Source: Circinella umbellata (Eukaryota; Mucoromycota; Mucoromycetes; Mucorales; Lichtheimiaceae). Taken from it: a DNA stretch of 64,000 nucleotides. How positions within the stretch are numbered: position 1 is the first letter of the stretch; each line of letters begins with the position of its first letter. The notes beneath the pieces are model-generated. The model worked only from the letters and a program-made list of their open reading frames with translations. It had not been told where the DNA came from and did no database searches. Location: the NCBI GenBank assembly GCA_025093555.1, contig JAIWNF010000017.1, positions 682,001 to 746,000 of the forward strand. The letters run 5' to 3'. The position numbers and the translations under genes are program-made. Below, one piece after another: positions 11,195 to 21,918 of this stretch.

Positions 11195-12929
11195 ATGATG
11201 TCCGATTATAAACTACGTCGTGATGCTTGTCGTCCACGAGTATTAGATAAATATGAAATTATAGGTTTCATTAGTTCTGGTACATATGGTAGAGTTTATA
11301 AAGCTAGATCTCGCAATAAGTATGTTTTATAAATCTTAATTCCCCCAAAAAAACAATATAACTAATTAACGAATACATTATTCTTTTCCCTCAAAAATAA
11401 AAAAATGTATTTATTTAGAGATGATCCACGCGAATTTGCCATTAAAAAGTTTAAACCAGATCGTGAAGGTGATAACCATCATTACGTTGGTATTTCACAA
11501 TCAGCATGTCGTGAAATAGCTGTAAGTTTTCAGGAAATAAAAGAACAGAGTATAGGATTGAATGAGATGGATTTTTAATATATAATAATAATGGTGGTGG
11601 TGGGAATAAACGTATAGTTATGTAGAGAATTAAAACATGAAAATATTGTCAGTTTGGAAGAAGTTTTGCTTGAAGATAAAGCTATTTTTATGGTTTTTGA
11701 ATATGCTGAACATGATTTCTTGGTAAGAAATAATAATAATAATAATGTATGTTTTAAGAAAGGATAGGTTTAAATGAATGAATGTATTCTTTTTTCTTTT
11801 ATATAGCAAATTATTCATTTTCATTTACATACTGAACGTAAACCAATACCTGAAATCATTGTTAAATCATTGTTATGGCAACTTATCAATAGTGTTGCTT
11901 ATCTTCATGCAAATTGGGTACTTCATCGTGATTTGAAACCAGCGAATGGTAAAATACTTATTTTATATGTATACATCTATCTTTCTATATATACTCAAAA
12001 ACATACTTTTATATATTTAGTACTTCTTACAAGTGAAGGAGTGGTAAAAACAGGTGATCTTGGTTTAGCACGTTTATTTAATCGACCTTTACAACCTTTA
12101 TTCAATGGTGATAAGGTGGTAGTTACTATATGGTATCGAGCACCTGAATTATTATTTGGATCACGACATTATACCAAAGCAGTTGATATGTGGGCTGTAG
12201 GATGTATTTTCGGAGAATTGCTTGCATTAAAACCGATATTTAAAGGAGAAGAGGCTAAAATGGATAGTAAAAAGAATGTACCATTTCAACGAAGTCAACT
12301 TACAAAAATATTTGAAGTATTAGGAACACCTACAAGTAAGTAAATATTCTTTTAAATTCTTTAAGTAAATCATTAATTTATGGATTTATGTTTTATTTTT
12401 ATTTTTTAAAGAGGAGCGATGGCCAACAATAGATCAATTACCTGATTATTCATATCTTAGTTCTTTTCCCATGTAAGTAAAATATAAGAAACAAAACTCG
12501 TATATTTATGATTATCTAACAAAAGATAATATGAATAAAATTATAGGTGTCCCAATAATTTAAAACATTTACCTGGTCTACCAAAAAGTGAATCTGGTTT
12601 TAATTTACTTGCACAATTGTTAGATTATGATCCAGCAAAACGCATTACAGCAGAAAAAGCATTAAGTCATCCCTATTTTCAAGAAGAACCTAGACCTGTA
12701 ATGAAGTAAGTAGTATTATCTTTTTTTTTTTGCTATCTATTCCACGTAATACCTTGCACTAAAACATATTAAAATAACTAGTGTATTATCTCAACAAGGA
12801 GCAGAATATCCGCTTCGAAGAATTACACAGGATGATAATGATATTAAATCAAATAAAACAGCAATGCATCAAACTATAGGAAGGGATGATCATTCTTCTC
12901 GAATGGCAAAAAAGGCACGACACGCTTGA
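11195..12929 (+). CDS. CDK8: Cyclin-dependent kinase 8 (Mediator kinase module, Srb10-type), 8 exons, about 385 aa
   Basis: This is the kinase of the Mediator CDK8 module, which with cyclin C represses or tunes RNA polymerase II transcription. Exons: 11195-11319, 11419-11521, 11618-11722, 11807-11948, 12021-12335, 12412-12472, 12547-12705, 12782-12929, total 1158 nt. Motifs in order: glycine loop [12 protein letters not shown], catalytic lysine AIKKF, the CDK8-specific cyclin helix SQSACREIA (PSTAIRE in CDK1), HRDLKPAN, and [15 protein letters not shown] with no T-loop phosphothreonine, as in CDK8. The metal-binding motif is DLG ([11 protein letters not shown]), where animal CDK8 has DMG. The tail is short and basic (RMAKKARHA). 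A second, partial and inverted copy of its 3' half is at 48478-48945. Confidence 0.93.
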
Positions 12930-13918
12930 AAAAAAAAGAGTTTTATTAACCAATTAAAAAGAAGAAACCCCTATTTTTTTTACATATATTGTTGTTATTA
13001 GTTTTCAGCATTTTCTAGCTTTCATTATCATCTTTCATTATCATCAATTGTACAGTCTCGTTTTTTTTCATATCACAAACAGAATAAATACATTATATAC
13101 CCCTCCCCTTCATTTTTATTTTTTACATCATCATCCACTTTTTTTATCTTTATATTTTTTGTAGAATAGTTTTTTTAGTACATATTTTATACTAAATCTA
13201 CAATTACAATTAATAAAAGTATTTGCGAAGAAAGTAAATACTATATATCTTATTATCATTGATTTAAAAGTATTTTTCTTTTGATTTTCACTAGTGATAG
13301 TCAAGTAGTAATAGTACTTCATTTTGTGGATATTAGTTTTTATCATAAAAAGATATCCCAGGAAGTTTAGTATGTAGAAAAACTACCTGAATAAGTACAT
13401 TAATTATGAAAATGAGCTATGTCAATCAAATTTTGGACTATTCATGGCTGTCTATTTATTAAAAATATAGCTATCTTTTCAAAACGATACACTTTTTACG
13501 TATCAAATAGGGTTGACTGTGGTTTTTAGCTACCTCTGAGAAAATTTTTCACAAAGAAAATTCCATCCCAACTTCATTAATATACCTACTCATATTTTTT
13601 TTACGTATTGTTCTATCTTGTAGCTACTATTTAGCATCTTGTATTACTGCTGATAGAGACGTAGTCGAGTAACGCGCGTGCGAATTTCTTTTCTTTTTAT
13701 ACTTTTTCTTATTCATGTTTTCTCCAAAGTTATAATAAAACCGCATTGTCATAAATCAAGACCGAAAAATCAATTAAAAGCGTGCTTGCAGAAAACAAAC
13801 TCACCTCCTCCGCAACAATTACAACATCACCAAGCCTCGTAGCACCACCACCACCCTGTTACACGCATCAAAATTTATTGAAAATAATAAATTAAGATTT
13901 AACGATAGTAACACAAGT
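12930..13918. other. Intergenic DNA between CDK8 and the mobile-element block
   Basis: No gene is supported. The first 150 bp are the CDK8 3' flank (the same sequence recurs in the inverted copy near 48.5 kb). From about 13760 the base composition shifts to C/A-rich (CACCACCACCACC near 13847), which looks like the leader of the decayed element that follows. Confidence 0.4.
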
Positions 13919-15531
13919 ATGACCAACGGCCAGCAACGACAAGAATCCAATGCAGGTGTGGAGATAAACACCACATAAGATTCCGACAGTAGTCAATTCA
14001 AACAAAACGTGCTAATTGACATCTTAACACAAAGCCGACGTGACATACGTTAAGTACCAGAATGAGCACAATTTATTGTTCACAACAAGCCGCTATGGCA
14101 AAAACAATAGCAAAACAAACCAAGGGAATGAAAATATAGGCTGGAAAATTGCAACTTTTGCAAAACCTTATAGAAGAAAACGAGGCACTAAAAGCTCAAG
14201 TCGCCAATTATAAAAAAAAAGTTGCAGCATTTCGAGTCACAACAACAGCAGCAAACTGTTACACCTTAGGACGTAACAAATAATGCTACATATGACCAAG
14301 ACATCCTACTTATTATAGGTACATGTGAATCTCGGCATGCTATTTCGACAGAGGAATGGGAACATCGTAAGCCTAAAATTGTGACCATTAAAAAACAACA
14401 ACAGCAACAAGACGCAACAAAACAGTTGAAACAAATCCAAAAATTAGATCAGCAAACGCACCGCCAACACCAACAACAACATCACCAACACGTAACAATG
14501 ACGTGATACGTTAAAGTTACGAGTAAAAATATTGCACAAAAGACAAAAGTTTCACAGCCGCCTTCTGGAAAACTAATCGGCTGGGCTCATCACATATTAA
14601 CCCCAGCTACTGGCAAAACAGCATATACTTTTGTATATATGTGCTCACCATGTCGCATACTACATAGTGAAGTTAGAAAAGCCCTTCGTCTGGTGGGTGT
14701 CTGTGATATTCCTACCCACCATCAAAAATAAATAATAATAATATACACCGATCTAACTCAAACATAATAATATCGGTTACTTCTCTATTATACCATATTA
14801 AGCAAATTATACCAAATGAAACATATAACAATAATAATATACCAATCATAATCATACACCAATAATAATAATAATATAAAACATATCATATATCATATAT
14901 CAATATACTGAAACTAAAACAAGTGAACCCATTATCGTAGGATAGGGAAATTATACACCAAAGAATATAAATATAGACTTAAAATTAAATAATATAAAAT
15001 TATCTTTTTATCTTGATACTTTATTCCTATAATAAAAGACCTAATTGATTCTCAGAAGACTTATCTTTGTTATCCATTTCTATCTCTAATTATTTTATCT
15101 TACCTTATTTTATCCATATTTCCCATCCATACAACAGTGTCAAATAAGAACAAGTGATCGATATCTAGTTCCTAACATACAGCATTGTAGCTTTATTGAT
15201 CTACTCCTCATATGAAAAAGAACTCAGAGAACTTCTCAATCATGCCAAACTTTTACCTAAAGATAATTTTGATCCTATGATGCTACTAGCAAAATTATCC
15301 AAAAATGAATGCATCACTGAAGCCAAGAAAATTTACCAAGATCGGATACTGGCTATGTGCTCACATATGCCTAAAAAACACCTAGGCCTTACTATTCTTC
15401 ATCATTTCACATTGCTACCTAAAGACGACCTACATTACATTGATTCTGAGTATAGGGCTAAATTCCAAGAAAAGAATCCAAAACCACTACCACATCAATA
15501 TCATTTGTTAAATTCATTGGATGATGCTTAA
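13919..15531 (+). pseudogene. Decayed LINE ORF1-like (gag-like) gene, split by a solo LTR
   Basis: The reading frame contains several stops but keeps one coding theme. It starts with Q/N/T-rich sequence (MTNGQQRQESNAGVE), then a coiled coil (LIEENEALKAQVANYKKKV), then a globular part: SGKLIGWAHHILTPATGKTA, SEVRKALRLVGV, and after the LTR IVALLIYSSYEKELRELLNH and KKIYQDRILAMC. Removing 14702-15136 and one GTGTC copy leaves the same frame, and the pattern (V/L)RKxLxxLGV...(R/Q)VIDI...VALLI resembles ORF1 proteins of fungal L1-like elements as I recall them. Stops are at TAA/TAG/TGA positions consistent with changed CAA/CAG/CGA codons. No reverse transcriptase follows. The family call is an inference. 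Confidence 0.45.
14702..15136 (+). mobile_element. Solo LTR (435 bp) with GTGTC target-site duplication
   Basis: The segment begins TGTGATATTCC and ends CATACAACA, the TG...CA form of an LTR. It is flanked on both sides by the same 5 bp, GTGTC (14697-14701 and 15137-15141). No internal retrotransposon genes lie beside it, so it is a solo LTR left by recombination. Its 3' half (ATCTTTTTATCTT, GATTCTCA, CTTACCTTATTTT) resembles the element at 21231-21669. Polarity is assigned by that resemblance and by the poly-T/pyrimidine-rich 3' third seen in the Gypsy LTRs here. Confidence 0.75.
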
Positions 15532-15751
15532 TATGTTTTATTTCTGTTCTATGTTTATACTTATTATTAATGATGGGGCCAGTTATATTTAAAAATAACC
15601 AATGGTTTACCATTACATATAGAATTAACTTCATCTGTTATCAATGTATCAATATCCATTATTAATACTTTTTATAATAATTATTTACTCAATTTTTATA
15701 ATATATTAGGGTGTCTCAAGCATCCAAATTTTTGCAAATATTGAAAATCAG

Positions 15752-15855
15752 CAGATTTTCAATATTTGTAAGGAGCGATTTTGATTGGTCGGTGTACGAA
15801 TATTCGTACTTTTTGAAAATCGGCGTAAAAAGGATGAATTTTACGAATATTCGTA
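15752..15855. repeat. Subterminal palindromes of the Harbinger element
   Basis: Just inside the left terminal repeat is a near-perfect hairpin (ATTGAAAATC-agca-GATTTTCAAT). Then the 14-bp palindrome TACGAATATTCGTA occurs twice, at 15795-15808 and 15842-15855. The right end carries a different subterminal sequence. Such sites are candidate binding sites for the Myb-like protein; this role is inferred. Confidence 0.6.
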
Positions 15856-16032
15856 TAAAAAAAATTTCTATATATGAGAGCTTATTATTATGATACATCT
15901 ATGTTTAGAAGTGTATTGTTATTGATCTATATAGAAATATATGCACACATATATAAAGAAATAAAAAAATAAAACATGATATTATTGTCCCTTATTACAA
16001 TATACACTTTTCACTATCTTATTTTTTATATA

Positions 16033-17041
16033 ATGTCTTCTAACAGCAAACAAACAATAAAAAGTAGCAACAAACAAAACTATTTTCAATGGAAAAAAGA
16101 GCACATTTTGTCCTTGATTGAGGTGCTTGGTAAATCCATTGGTAATAAAGGTCTCAACTATTATGACAAGTACCAAGGTGGTTCCAAGACAACTACACCA
16201 AAAAAAATAACGGCTAAAGAAATAGCTAAAGAATTAGGAAAACTAAATCATGATTCATTTTCCATAACTGATCAACAAGTCCAGTCCAAAATAAAGGGAT
16301 TAAATGAGGGCTACAATAAGGCTCGTGATTACCTTCGGTCTACAGGTGAAGGAATTGATGATGATGATGAAAAGCTCAAAATTGAAACGATAAGAGGTTA
16401 GAATTATACATAGCTTAGCTTTCTTTTATATAGTGTATACATTGGTGTCAATTAAATACATGTTGCTAATTAACTCTTCTTATATAGCCAAGGTTTTGAA
16501 TATTGAACCATTTTTTGATGAGTTAGATCCACTCATTCGTGATAGGCCTAAAGCAACACCACACTTTAATGCTGATTCAGAATCAACTGATCTCGCACAA
16601 CAAGCAGATACGTTTCTCCTCAACAATGATAGGGTAGATGAATTGGATGAAGAAGAGGAATCAAGCGACCAAGAAGAAACGAGAGATAATAATGACGGAG
16701 TAGAAGTAGAAGTAGTAGAGGAAGCTACTAATATTAGTAGCCGAAAACGATCTGGTGATGATGAATTGCAGAAGAAGACAGCCAAAAAACCAAGAAAAGG
16801 TGCTGCAAATATTGCAGCTTCTTTGCTGCGTATGGTTGAAGCAAAGGCCGAGATAGAAAAGGATAAAATAAAGTATCGCGCAGAGATAGATGATAAGCGC
16901 TTTGAGTTGGAAAAAGAAAAAATGGAAATCATGCGACAGCAAGTTGCAATAAGACTTCAGGAATCCAAAGAACGATCATTACGACTAGAACTTGAACTTG
17001 AAAAATTGAAGGAAAAGAATAGAAGAGAAAACCAAGAGTAA
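16033..17041 (+). CDS. Harbinger-associated Myb/SANT-like DNA-binding protein, 2 exons, about 305 aa
   Basis: This is the second protein of PIF/Harbinger elements, which helps bring the transposase to the element ends and into the nucleus. Exons 16033-16396 and 16488-17041 total 918 nt in frame. The N-terminal half has a trihelix/Myb-like domain (FQWKKEHILSLIEVLGKSIG, later VQSKIKGLNEGYNKARDYL). The middle is acidic (DELDEEEESSDQEE), then a basic patch KKTAKKPRKG that could be a nuclear localisation signal, and a C-terminal coiled coil (LELELEKLKEKN). It converges on the transposase gene with 85 bp between stops. The ATG at 16033 is preferred over 15976 because the upstream residues are hydrophobic and unlike the family. 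Confidence 0.8.
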
Positions 17042-17126
17042 AAAAATATTATTAAAATAGCAATAAAACATTATATTTATATTTATGTTGATACATAGTT
17101 AGATTTTTATTCAAAATAAAATTTTA

Positions 17127-18506
17127 TTATTCTTCCTGATCAGAATTAAAATCGAGCACTAAGCTTTTGATATATTCTCGTTTGATATCTGCATCTGCAA
17201 AGTTTGCACGGAAGCCTCGTATTTCATTATTATCTTCTACTTCATCCTCTTCTTCTACGGTTGGATCAAACCACTCATCGGTGTCTCTATATTTCAGTAA
17301 CATATTGTGTAATACTACACATGCATGGAACGATAAGACTGCTCGTGCTTGATCCTTCTTCTTACTCTTCCCTTTTCCAATTACAATTCGTAAACCACGA
17401 AGGCTTTGAAAACGCCCTTTTAAAACACCAATAGCATGCTCTACTCGTACACGAGGTGACGATAAGCAAAAGTTAAAGGTTTTATTATCAGGATGCTGTG
17501 CTCTTGGCTCTTTATATGGAGTAATAATCTCTTTGCATAATGGATAGCCTTTATCACCAAGTAAATATTCTTCGCCATCAAAATATCGTTGCGCATTTAG
17601 AGCAAGGTCACTATTGTTCCAGACACGAGTATCATGAGCCGAGCCAACAAAACCACAAGTAGCATACCGAATTCGGATATCAGGATCAACAACGACCATA
17701 GCTGCCAAAGAATACTCAGATTTTCTATTAAAAAAGTCTTCTTCATTATCAACAGGTGCATATGACAATACAATACCAGTTCCGTCAACACAACCAATAC
17801 AATTAGGAAATCCTGAAGAGCTTTGAATTGTTTCCTTGATATTGCGTTTTTCTGCAGGTGTTGGCCAATATACTTCGTCTGTTCGATGCCGAAGAAGAGC
17901 AGTGATCACCCTGTTGACATATAAATCACCCGTACCAGCTCCAATTCCAAAATGTCTAGCAACTTGTCCAGCAGAAGCGCCATTGCCGTACATCCCAAAA
18001 CGATAAAGAGCAACAATCAACTGCTCTCTAACAGGAGCTTGACACATGTAAGGGTTGCTTTGAAAGACTTGATCATTCTTGATCTTATCCACAAGATCAT
18101 AAAATGCCGCATAGGTCATACGAGCATCTTGTTTGAATTCTTTTTCTGGGAGATTGAATACAACGCTACTCATATAATTCGAAGTAGGGATCGTTCCCCA
18201 GCCCTTTGATTCTAAATATGTTGAACTTGCTACAGCAATATGAATCATTTGCGTGGGTGTTAAATCGAAAAGATCCTCATCATTATCACTACAATGACTG
18301 TAGTCCAAATCCGTATTGATGTCTTGCTCATCAATGTCATCAAACATTTCATCGTCGTCCAACATGAAAGTTGAATTATTATTAAATGGATTGCCTATAT
18401 CAAGATCATCATCATCATCATTGAATAAAAAATCACTGATAGCTTCAGCGACAATATAGTCTGCAGTCATATCAAGAATTTTTTTACGGTCTGAAATGTT
18501 AGGCAT
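17127..18506 (-). CDS. PIF/Harbinger transposase (DDE_Tnp_4), 459 aa, intact
   Basis: A single uninterrupted exon encodes a HARBI1-like nuclease. The N-terminal 90 residues are acidic (DDDDDLDIG). A helix-turn-helix-like segment (LIVALYRFGMYGNGASAGQV, ARHFGIGAGTGDLYVNRV) precedes the catalytic core. Catalytic residues are visible: first D in GCVDGTGIVLSYAP, second D in YLLGDKGYPL, and E in VRVEHAIGVLKGRFQSLRGL, with the family block GSAHDTRVWNNS between. The C-terminus contains LSFHACVVLHNMLLKYRDTDEW, also typical. No stop or frameshift is seen, so the element could be functional or recently active. Confidence 0.92.
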   Translation of the reverse strand: MPNISDRKKILDMTADYIVAEAISDFLFNDDDDDLDIGNPFNNNSTFMLDDDEMFDDIDEQDINTDLDYSHCSDNDEDLFDLTPTQMIHIAVASSTYLESKGWGTIPTSNYMSSVVFNLPEKEFKQDARMTYAAFYDLVDKIKNDQVFQSNPYMCQAPVREQLIVALYRFGMYGNGASAGQVARHFGIGAGTGDLYVNRVITALLRHRTDEVYWPTPAEKRNIKETIQSSSGFPNCIGCVDGTGIVLSYAPVDNEEDFFNRKSEYSLAAMVVVDPDIRIRYATCGFVGSAHDTRVWNNSDLALNAQRYFDGEEYLLGDKGYPLCKEIITPYKEPRAQHPDNKTFNFCLSSPRVRVEHAIGVLKGRFQSLRGLRIVIGKGKSKKKDQARAVLSFHACVVLHNMLLKYRDTDEWFDPTVEEEDEVEDNNEIRGFRANFADADIKREYIKSLVLDFNSDQEE

Positions 18507-18717
18507 AATAAAAAAGAGTTTTCAAATGAAGTAAAGCAAAGAAAAAACAAAGTATCAAGAAATCTTTATTATAATATTTTTATGCAAAAAAACATTTGTC
18601 CAAAAAGGGGTCTCAAAGTACTTCCTAGCGATTTCTTCTCTGATTGGCTACTTTCAGAATCCGCTGCGAATATCTGTTTGTGAATATTTGCAAAAATTTT
18701 GATGCTTGAGACACCCT

Positions 18718-21225
18718 ATTGAAGTGAAATAATTTTATATTTTAAAAAATCAGCACTACTTATAAAATCTTTACTACCCATAAAAATAGAAAAAAATTAA
18801 GACCAAAGATAGAAGATTAATTGAATTTATTATGATAATAAGTTTTTTAATGTAATTAAAAAATCTATTAACTTATAATATATGATAAAATAAAAATTTA
18901 ATAAAATTAAAAGTTTTTAATTATCTCAATTTCTAGAAATCGAATCGATTATCTTATTTCTAAAGAAAAAGAAGGTATCCAAGAAAAAATCAAAGATTTT
19001 TTTGAAGGTGTTCTGGATTTTACAAAGTAAACCCTAAACATTTGGTAAGTTGTTATCAAGACATAGTTGGATATCTAAAAGATATCAACTAGTCCCCATA
19101 TAACCCCTTAATGCTATTGGTGTAAAGTAGGTAGAAGTGACTTTAATCAGAAAGGTATTTAACATATATGACAGATGGAATGATTATAGATGGTATCGTC
19201 TTGCACAACGACATACTCAATTATTTTCAAAATAGAAGAGGGGTAAAGCGTTATGCCTCATCAAAGCAACTGGATAAAAAAAATACTTTGAGGAACAATT
19301 CTATCTATAATGTTTTTTACTAGTGTTTAAATTTAATAAAAGAGATATTTATTTTTTTCTCTTTTAATTAATTATAATTATTTTAAGTCTATAAAATATT
19401 TAGAAGGGTTTATATTATTTTAAAGATAAATTATCAATAATAAATTAATAAAAATTTATATATTATAATATTTATGTGTTAAAATATATATTTCGAATTT
19501 TTTTTATTGCAATTTGAGAACTTTTCTCTAAGAGAAAAAACCATAATAAAGAGTCACAGTGCAAGTTTTTAAACAACTTACACCTTTTAAATTACTGATT
19601 ATATCAAGAAAAATATATATAAAAGAAGTTGAATTGTTTCTCTTTAGATAGAAAAGGTTAAGATAAAAGAAAAAGAATTACTGTTGGTTTTCAGCAGATT
19701 CTGGTTCGGTAATGCTGGGCTCAACATCGAAATCTAATTCGCAATCTTCAAACACCTTTGCTATAATAGCATTATTGTTCTCAACTGTTGTGATTCCATA
19801 TGTTCTGAGTGTAGTTCTTGATTGACATATTGTTGCTCCAACACTAATGCCTAAGAACAAATAAAAAAAAAATAGAAAAGTTAATTTTCTTTTCACCAGA
19901 TGACAAAGGAAAAATACCAACCTGTAAATGAGCTATCAGTTTGAAAACTTGCATCTAATCAGACAACTCATTGAAGCTAATTGGGATATTTGCCATTCTC
20001 CATTCCTCAACCACCAGCTTCTTCTGTTTATTCATTGATAGTATGAAAAGAGTCAACATTCTTTTAAAACAATGAATACCAATGGTTTTGAATTTAGAAA
20101 ATGTGTGTATTTTGCATTACATCGTTTGTATGCTTTCAGAGCCTACATTCCAGTAAGTGATTCGAGAAGCTTCAAGCTATCACCATACACCATAATTTTT
20201 TTTTTGTGAAATCCTGTATGCTATTCTTAATTTGGAAATAGAGCGAAAAAAATTTTATAAAATCCCATAAAATCATATCAAAATTCTGTGGATCAAAAAT
20301 AAAATGATATTGGTATTGTAAACACTGTAAGATCATATAAAATCCTATGAAATCATGTAAAAATCCGGTGGACCAGAAATAAAATGATATCAGTATTGTA
20401 AACACTGTAAAATCATGTAAAATCATATAGACCAGAAACAAAATGATATCGGTATTGTAAACACCCTAAAATCTTGTAAAATCCTAGGAAATCATGTAAA
20501 AATCCTGTGGACTGTGCCTATTTGAGAATCAGATGAAATATGAGCAAAAATAGATACTGTAATATTCTGTAGAGTCATGTAATATCATATACGATTTACT
20601 TGTAACATATTCATTTAAAAATAATGGTTCAATTGACATTTGTATCAAAAAAATTGCTTTAGTATATACACATAAAAAGGATATACCAACCAAAAGTAAT
20701 AATGGCGAATGTAGAAGAATAAATTGTTATAAAAATATATTGAGCTCTAAAAAAGTATAGAAAATACTGTTTAAAACTATAATGTTAATTGAGCTATTGA
20801 ATGTGCATTTAAACTTATGAAAGATGTATGATAAAATAGCTATTATTAAATTTATGCTTTTAAGCATTAAATAAAGTGAAAATTATAAAAAAGTGGAAGA
20901 AAAAGAGAAAGATATTTGGAGAAATATATAGATGTAAAAAGTAGAGATATGAAAATAATAAAAAAAAAGAAACTGTATGTGTCGTATGACACACATCAAT
21001 CCTTCATCTCAGATAATTAAAATATAAACTATATGTAAAAAACACTAAAATAATCTTACATTAGTTGCTTTCTAAATACACGAATAATAATTCTACCATA
21101 ATAACACTTTATATACAATATACAAATATAATAATCAAACATAATTTATTTATTCATAATTACATAATACACCATTTAACATCATATAACATTGAGAATC
21201 GGTCATATCTCATTGATAATTTGGT
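18718..21225. other. AT-rich DNA without a supported gene; tandem repeat and decayed fragments
   Basis: Nothing intact is seen. Short readable fragments occur at 18970-19030 (SKEKEGIQEKIKDFFEGVLD) and on the minus strand near 19680-19860 (LDFDVEPSITEPESAENQQ), too short to name. A repeat cluster lies at 20264-20520 and is listed separately. Confidence 0.4.
20264..20520. repeat. Degenerate tandem repeat (three units of 60-80 bp)
   Basis: The core AAAATGATATYRGTATTGTA plus AACAC recurs three times, at about 20300, 20380 and 20439, joined by blocks of AAATCATGTAAAATCC. Spacing is about 80 then 60 bp, so unit length varies by loss of one linker block. Related words (ACAGGATTTCACAGGATT) occur near 27430. 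Confidence 0.7.
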
Positions 21226-21230
21226 GTATT

Positions 21231-21669
21231 TGGTGGATACAGTGTATGTTGATATAATCACTGTAGAAATATAGGATATATCTACATATTATTTAATGTA
21301 TTACCCAATCAGAACATTATCTACCTTATCAATAAATCAAATACCATATCACTAAGTAGAAAGCGCTATCATTAATATAGCCTAAGCTTATAATAGAAAG
21401 ATGTTATTCTAATATTACAAATGGAAATGGTGAATCACCAAATTATCAAATAGAATACAACCGATCTTCATTATCTACAAATACAGGAAAATATACATCT
21501 AATATATATATATATAAAATTTACTTGTAATAAAAATAATAATATATCTTTTTATCTTAACATTATTTTCATATAACACAACACCTGAAAGATTCTCATA
21601 CGATTTATTTTGTCATTATTTTTATACTTACCTTATTTTCCTGTTAAATTCATATCCATAAATACTACA
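21231..21669 (+). mobile_element. Probable solo LTR (439 bp) with GTATT target-site duplication
   Basis: It starts TGGTGGATAC and ends ATACTACA, flanked by GTATT at 21226-21230 and 21670-21674. Length and the order of 3' motifs (ATCTTTTTATCTT, AGATTCTCA, CTTACCTTATTTTCC) match the solo LTR at 14702-15136, which suggests the same or a sister family. No internal coding sequence is adjacent. Confidence 0.6.
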
Positions 21670-21918
21670 GTATTGATCAATAAAATGAATATTAGTAAAA
21701 TAATAATTTGATAGGACTTCCAATGGTTTTGTCTTGCTTGTTTTCTTTACAGTAGTAAACCAACATCACTGACAATAGTAGTTTTAGGTAGCATTTTGGG
21801 TAAATGTAGTAATTACAATGAGGATTAAACATAAATCTGATGATTACAAAAATTTCTTAATTTTTTTATCATCTATAATATATATAAATAATATAAATAA
21901 AGTTTATTATTTAGATTA

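Larger units (their letters stand above)
15708..18717. mobile_element. PIF/Harbinger DNA transposon, apparently complete (about 3.0 kb)
   Basis: Terminal inverted repeats of about 35 bp with one mismatch begin AGGGTGTCTCAAGCATC at 15708 and end with the reverse complement GATGCTTGAGACACCCT at 18717. The flanking trinucleotide ATT occurs on both sides (15705-15707 and 18718-18720). Between the ends are two convergent genes, a Myb/SANT-like protein and a DDE_Tnp_4 transposase, the two-gene layout of the superfamily. Both reading frames are open. The usual Harbinger target duplication is TWA; ATT (or an ambiguous TA) is a small departure. This is the only DNA transposon in the window with no visible lesion. 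Confidence 0.88.

Noticed and set aside
16480..16942. Two minus-strand frames opposite the Myb-like gene
   Set aside because: They are serine- or phenylalanine-rich shadows of the acidic and coiled-coil exons on the plus strand.
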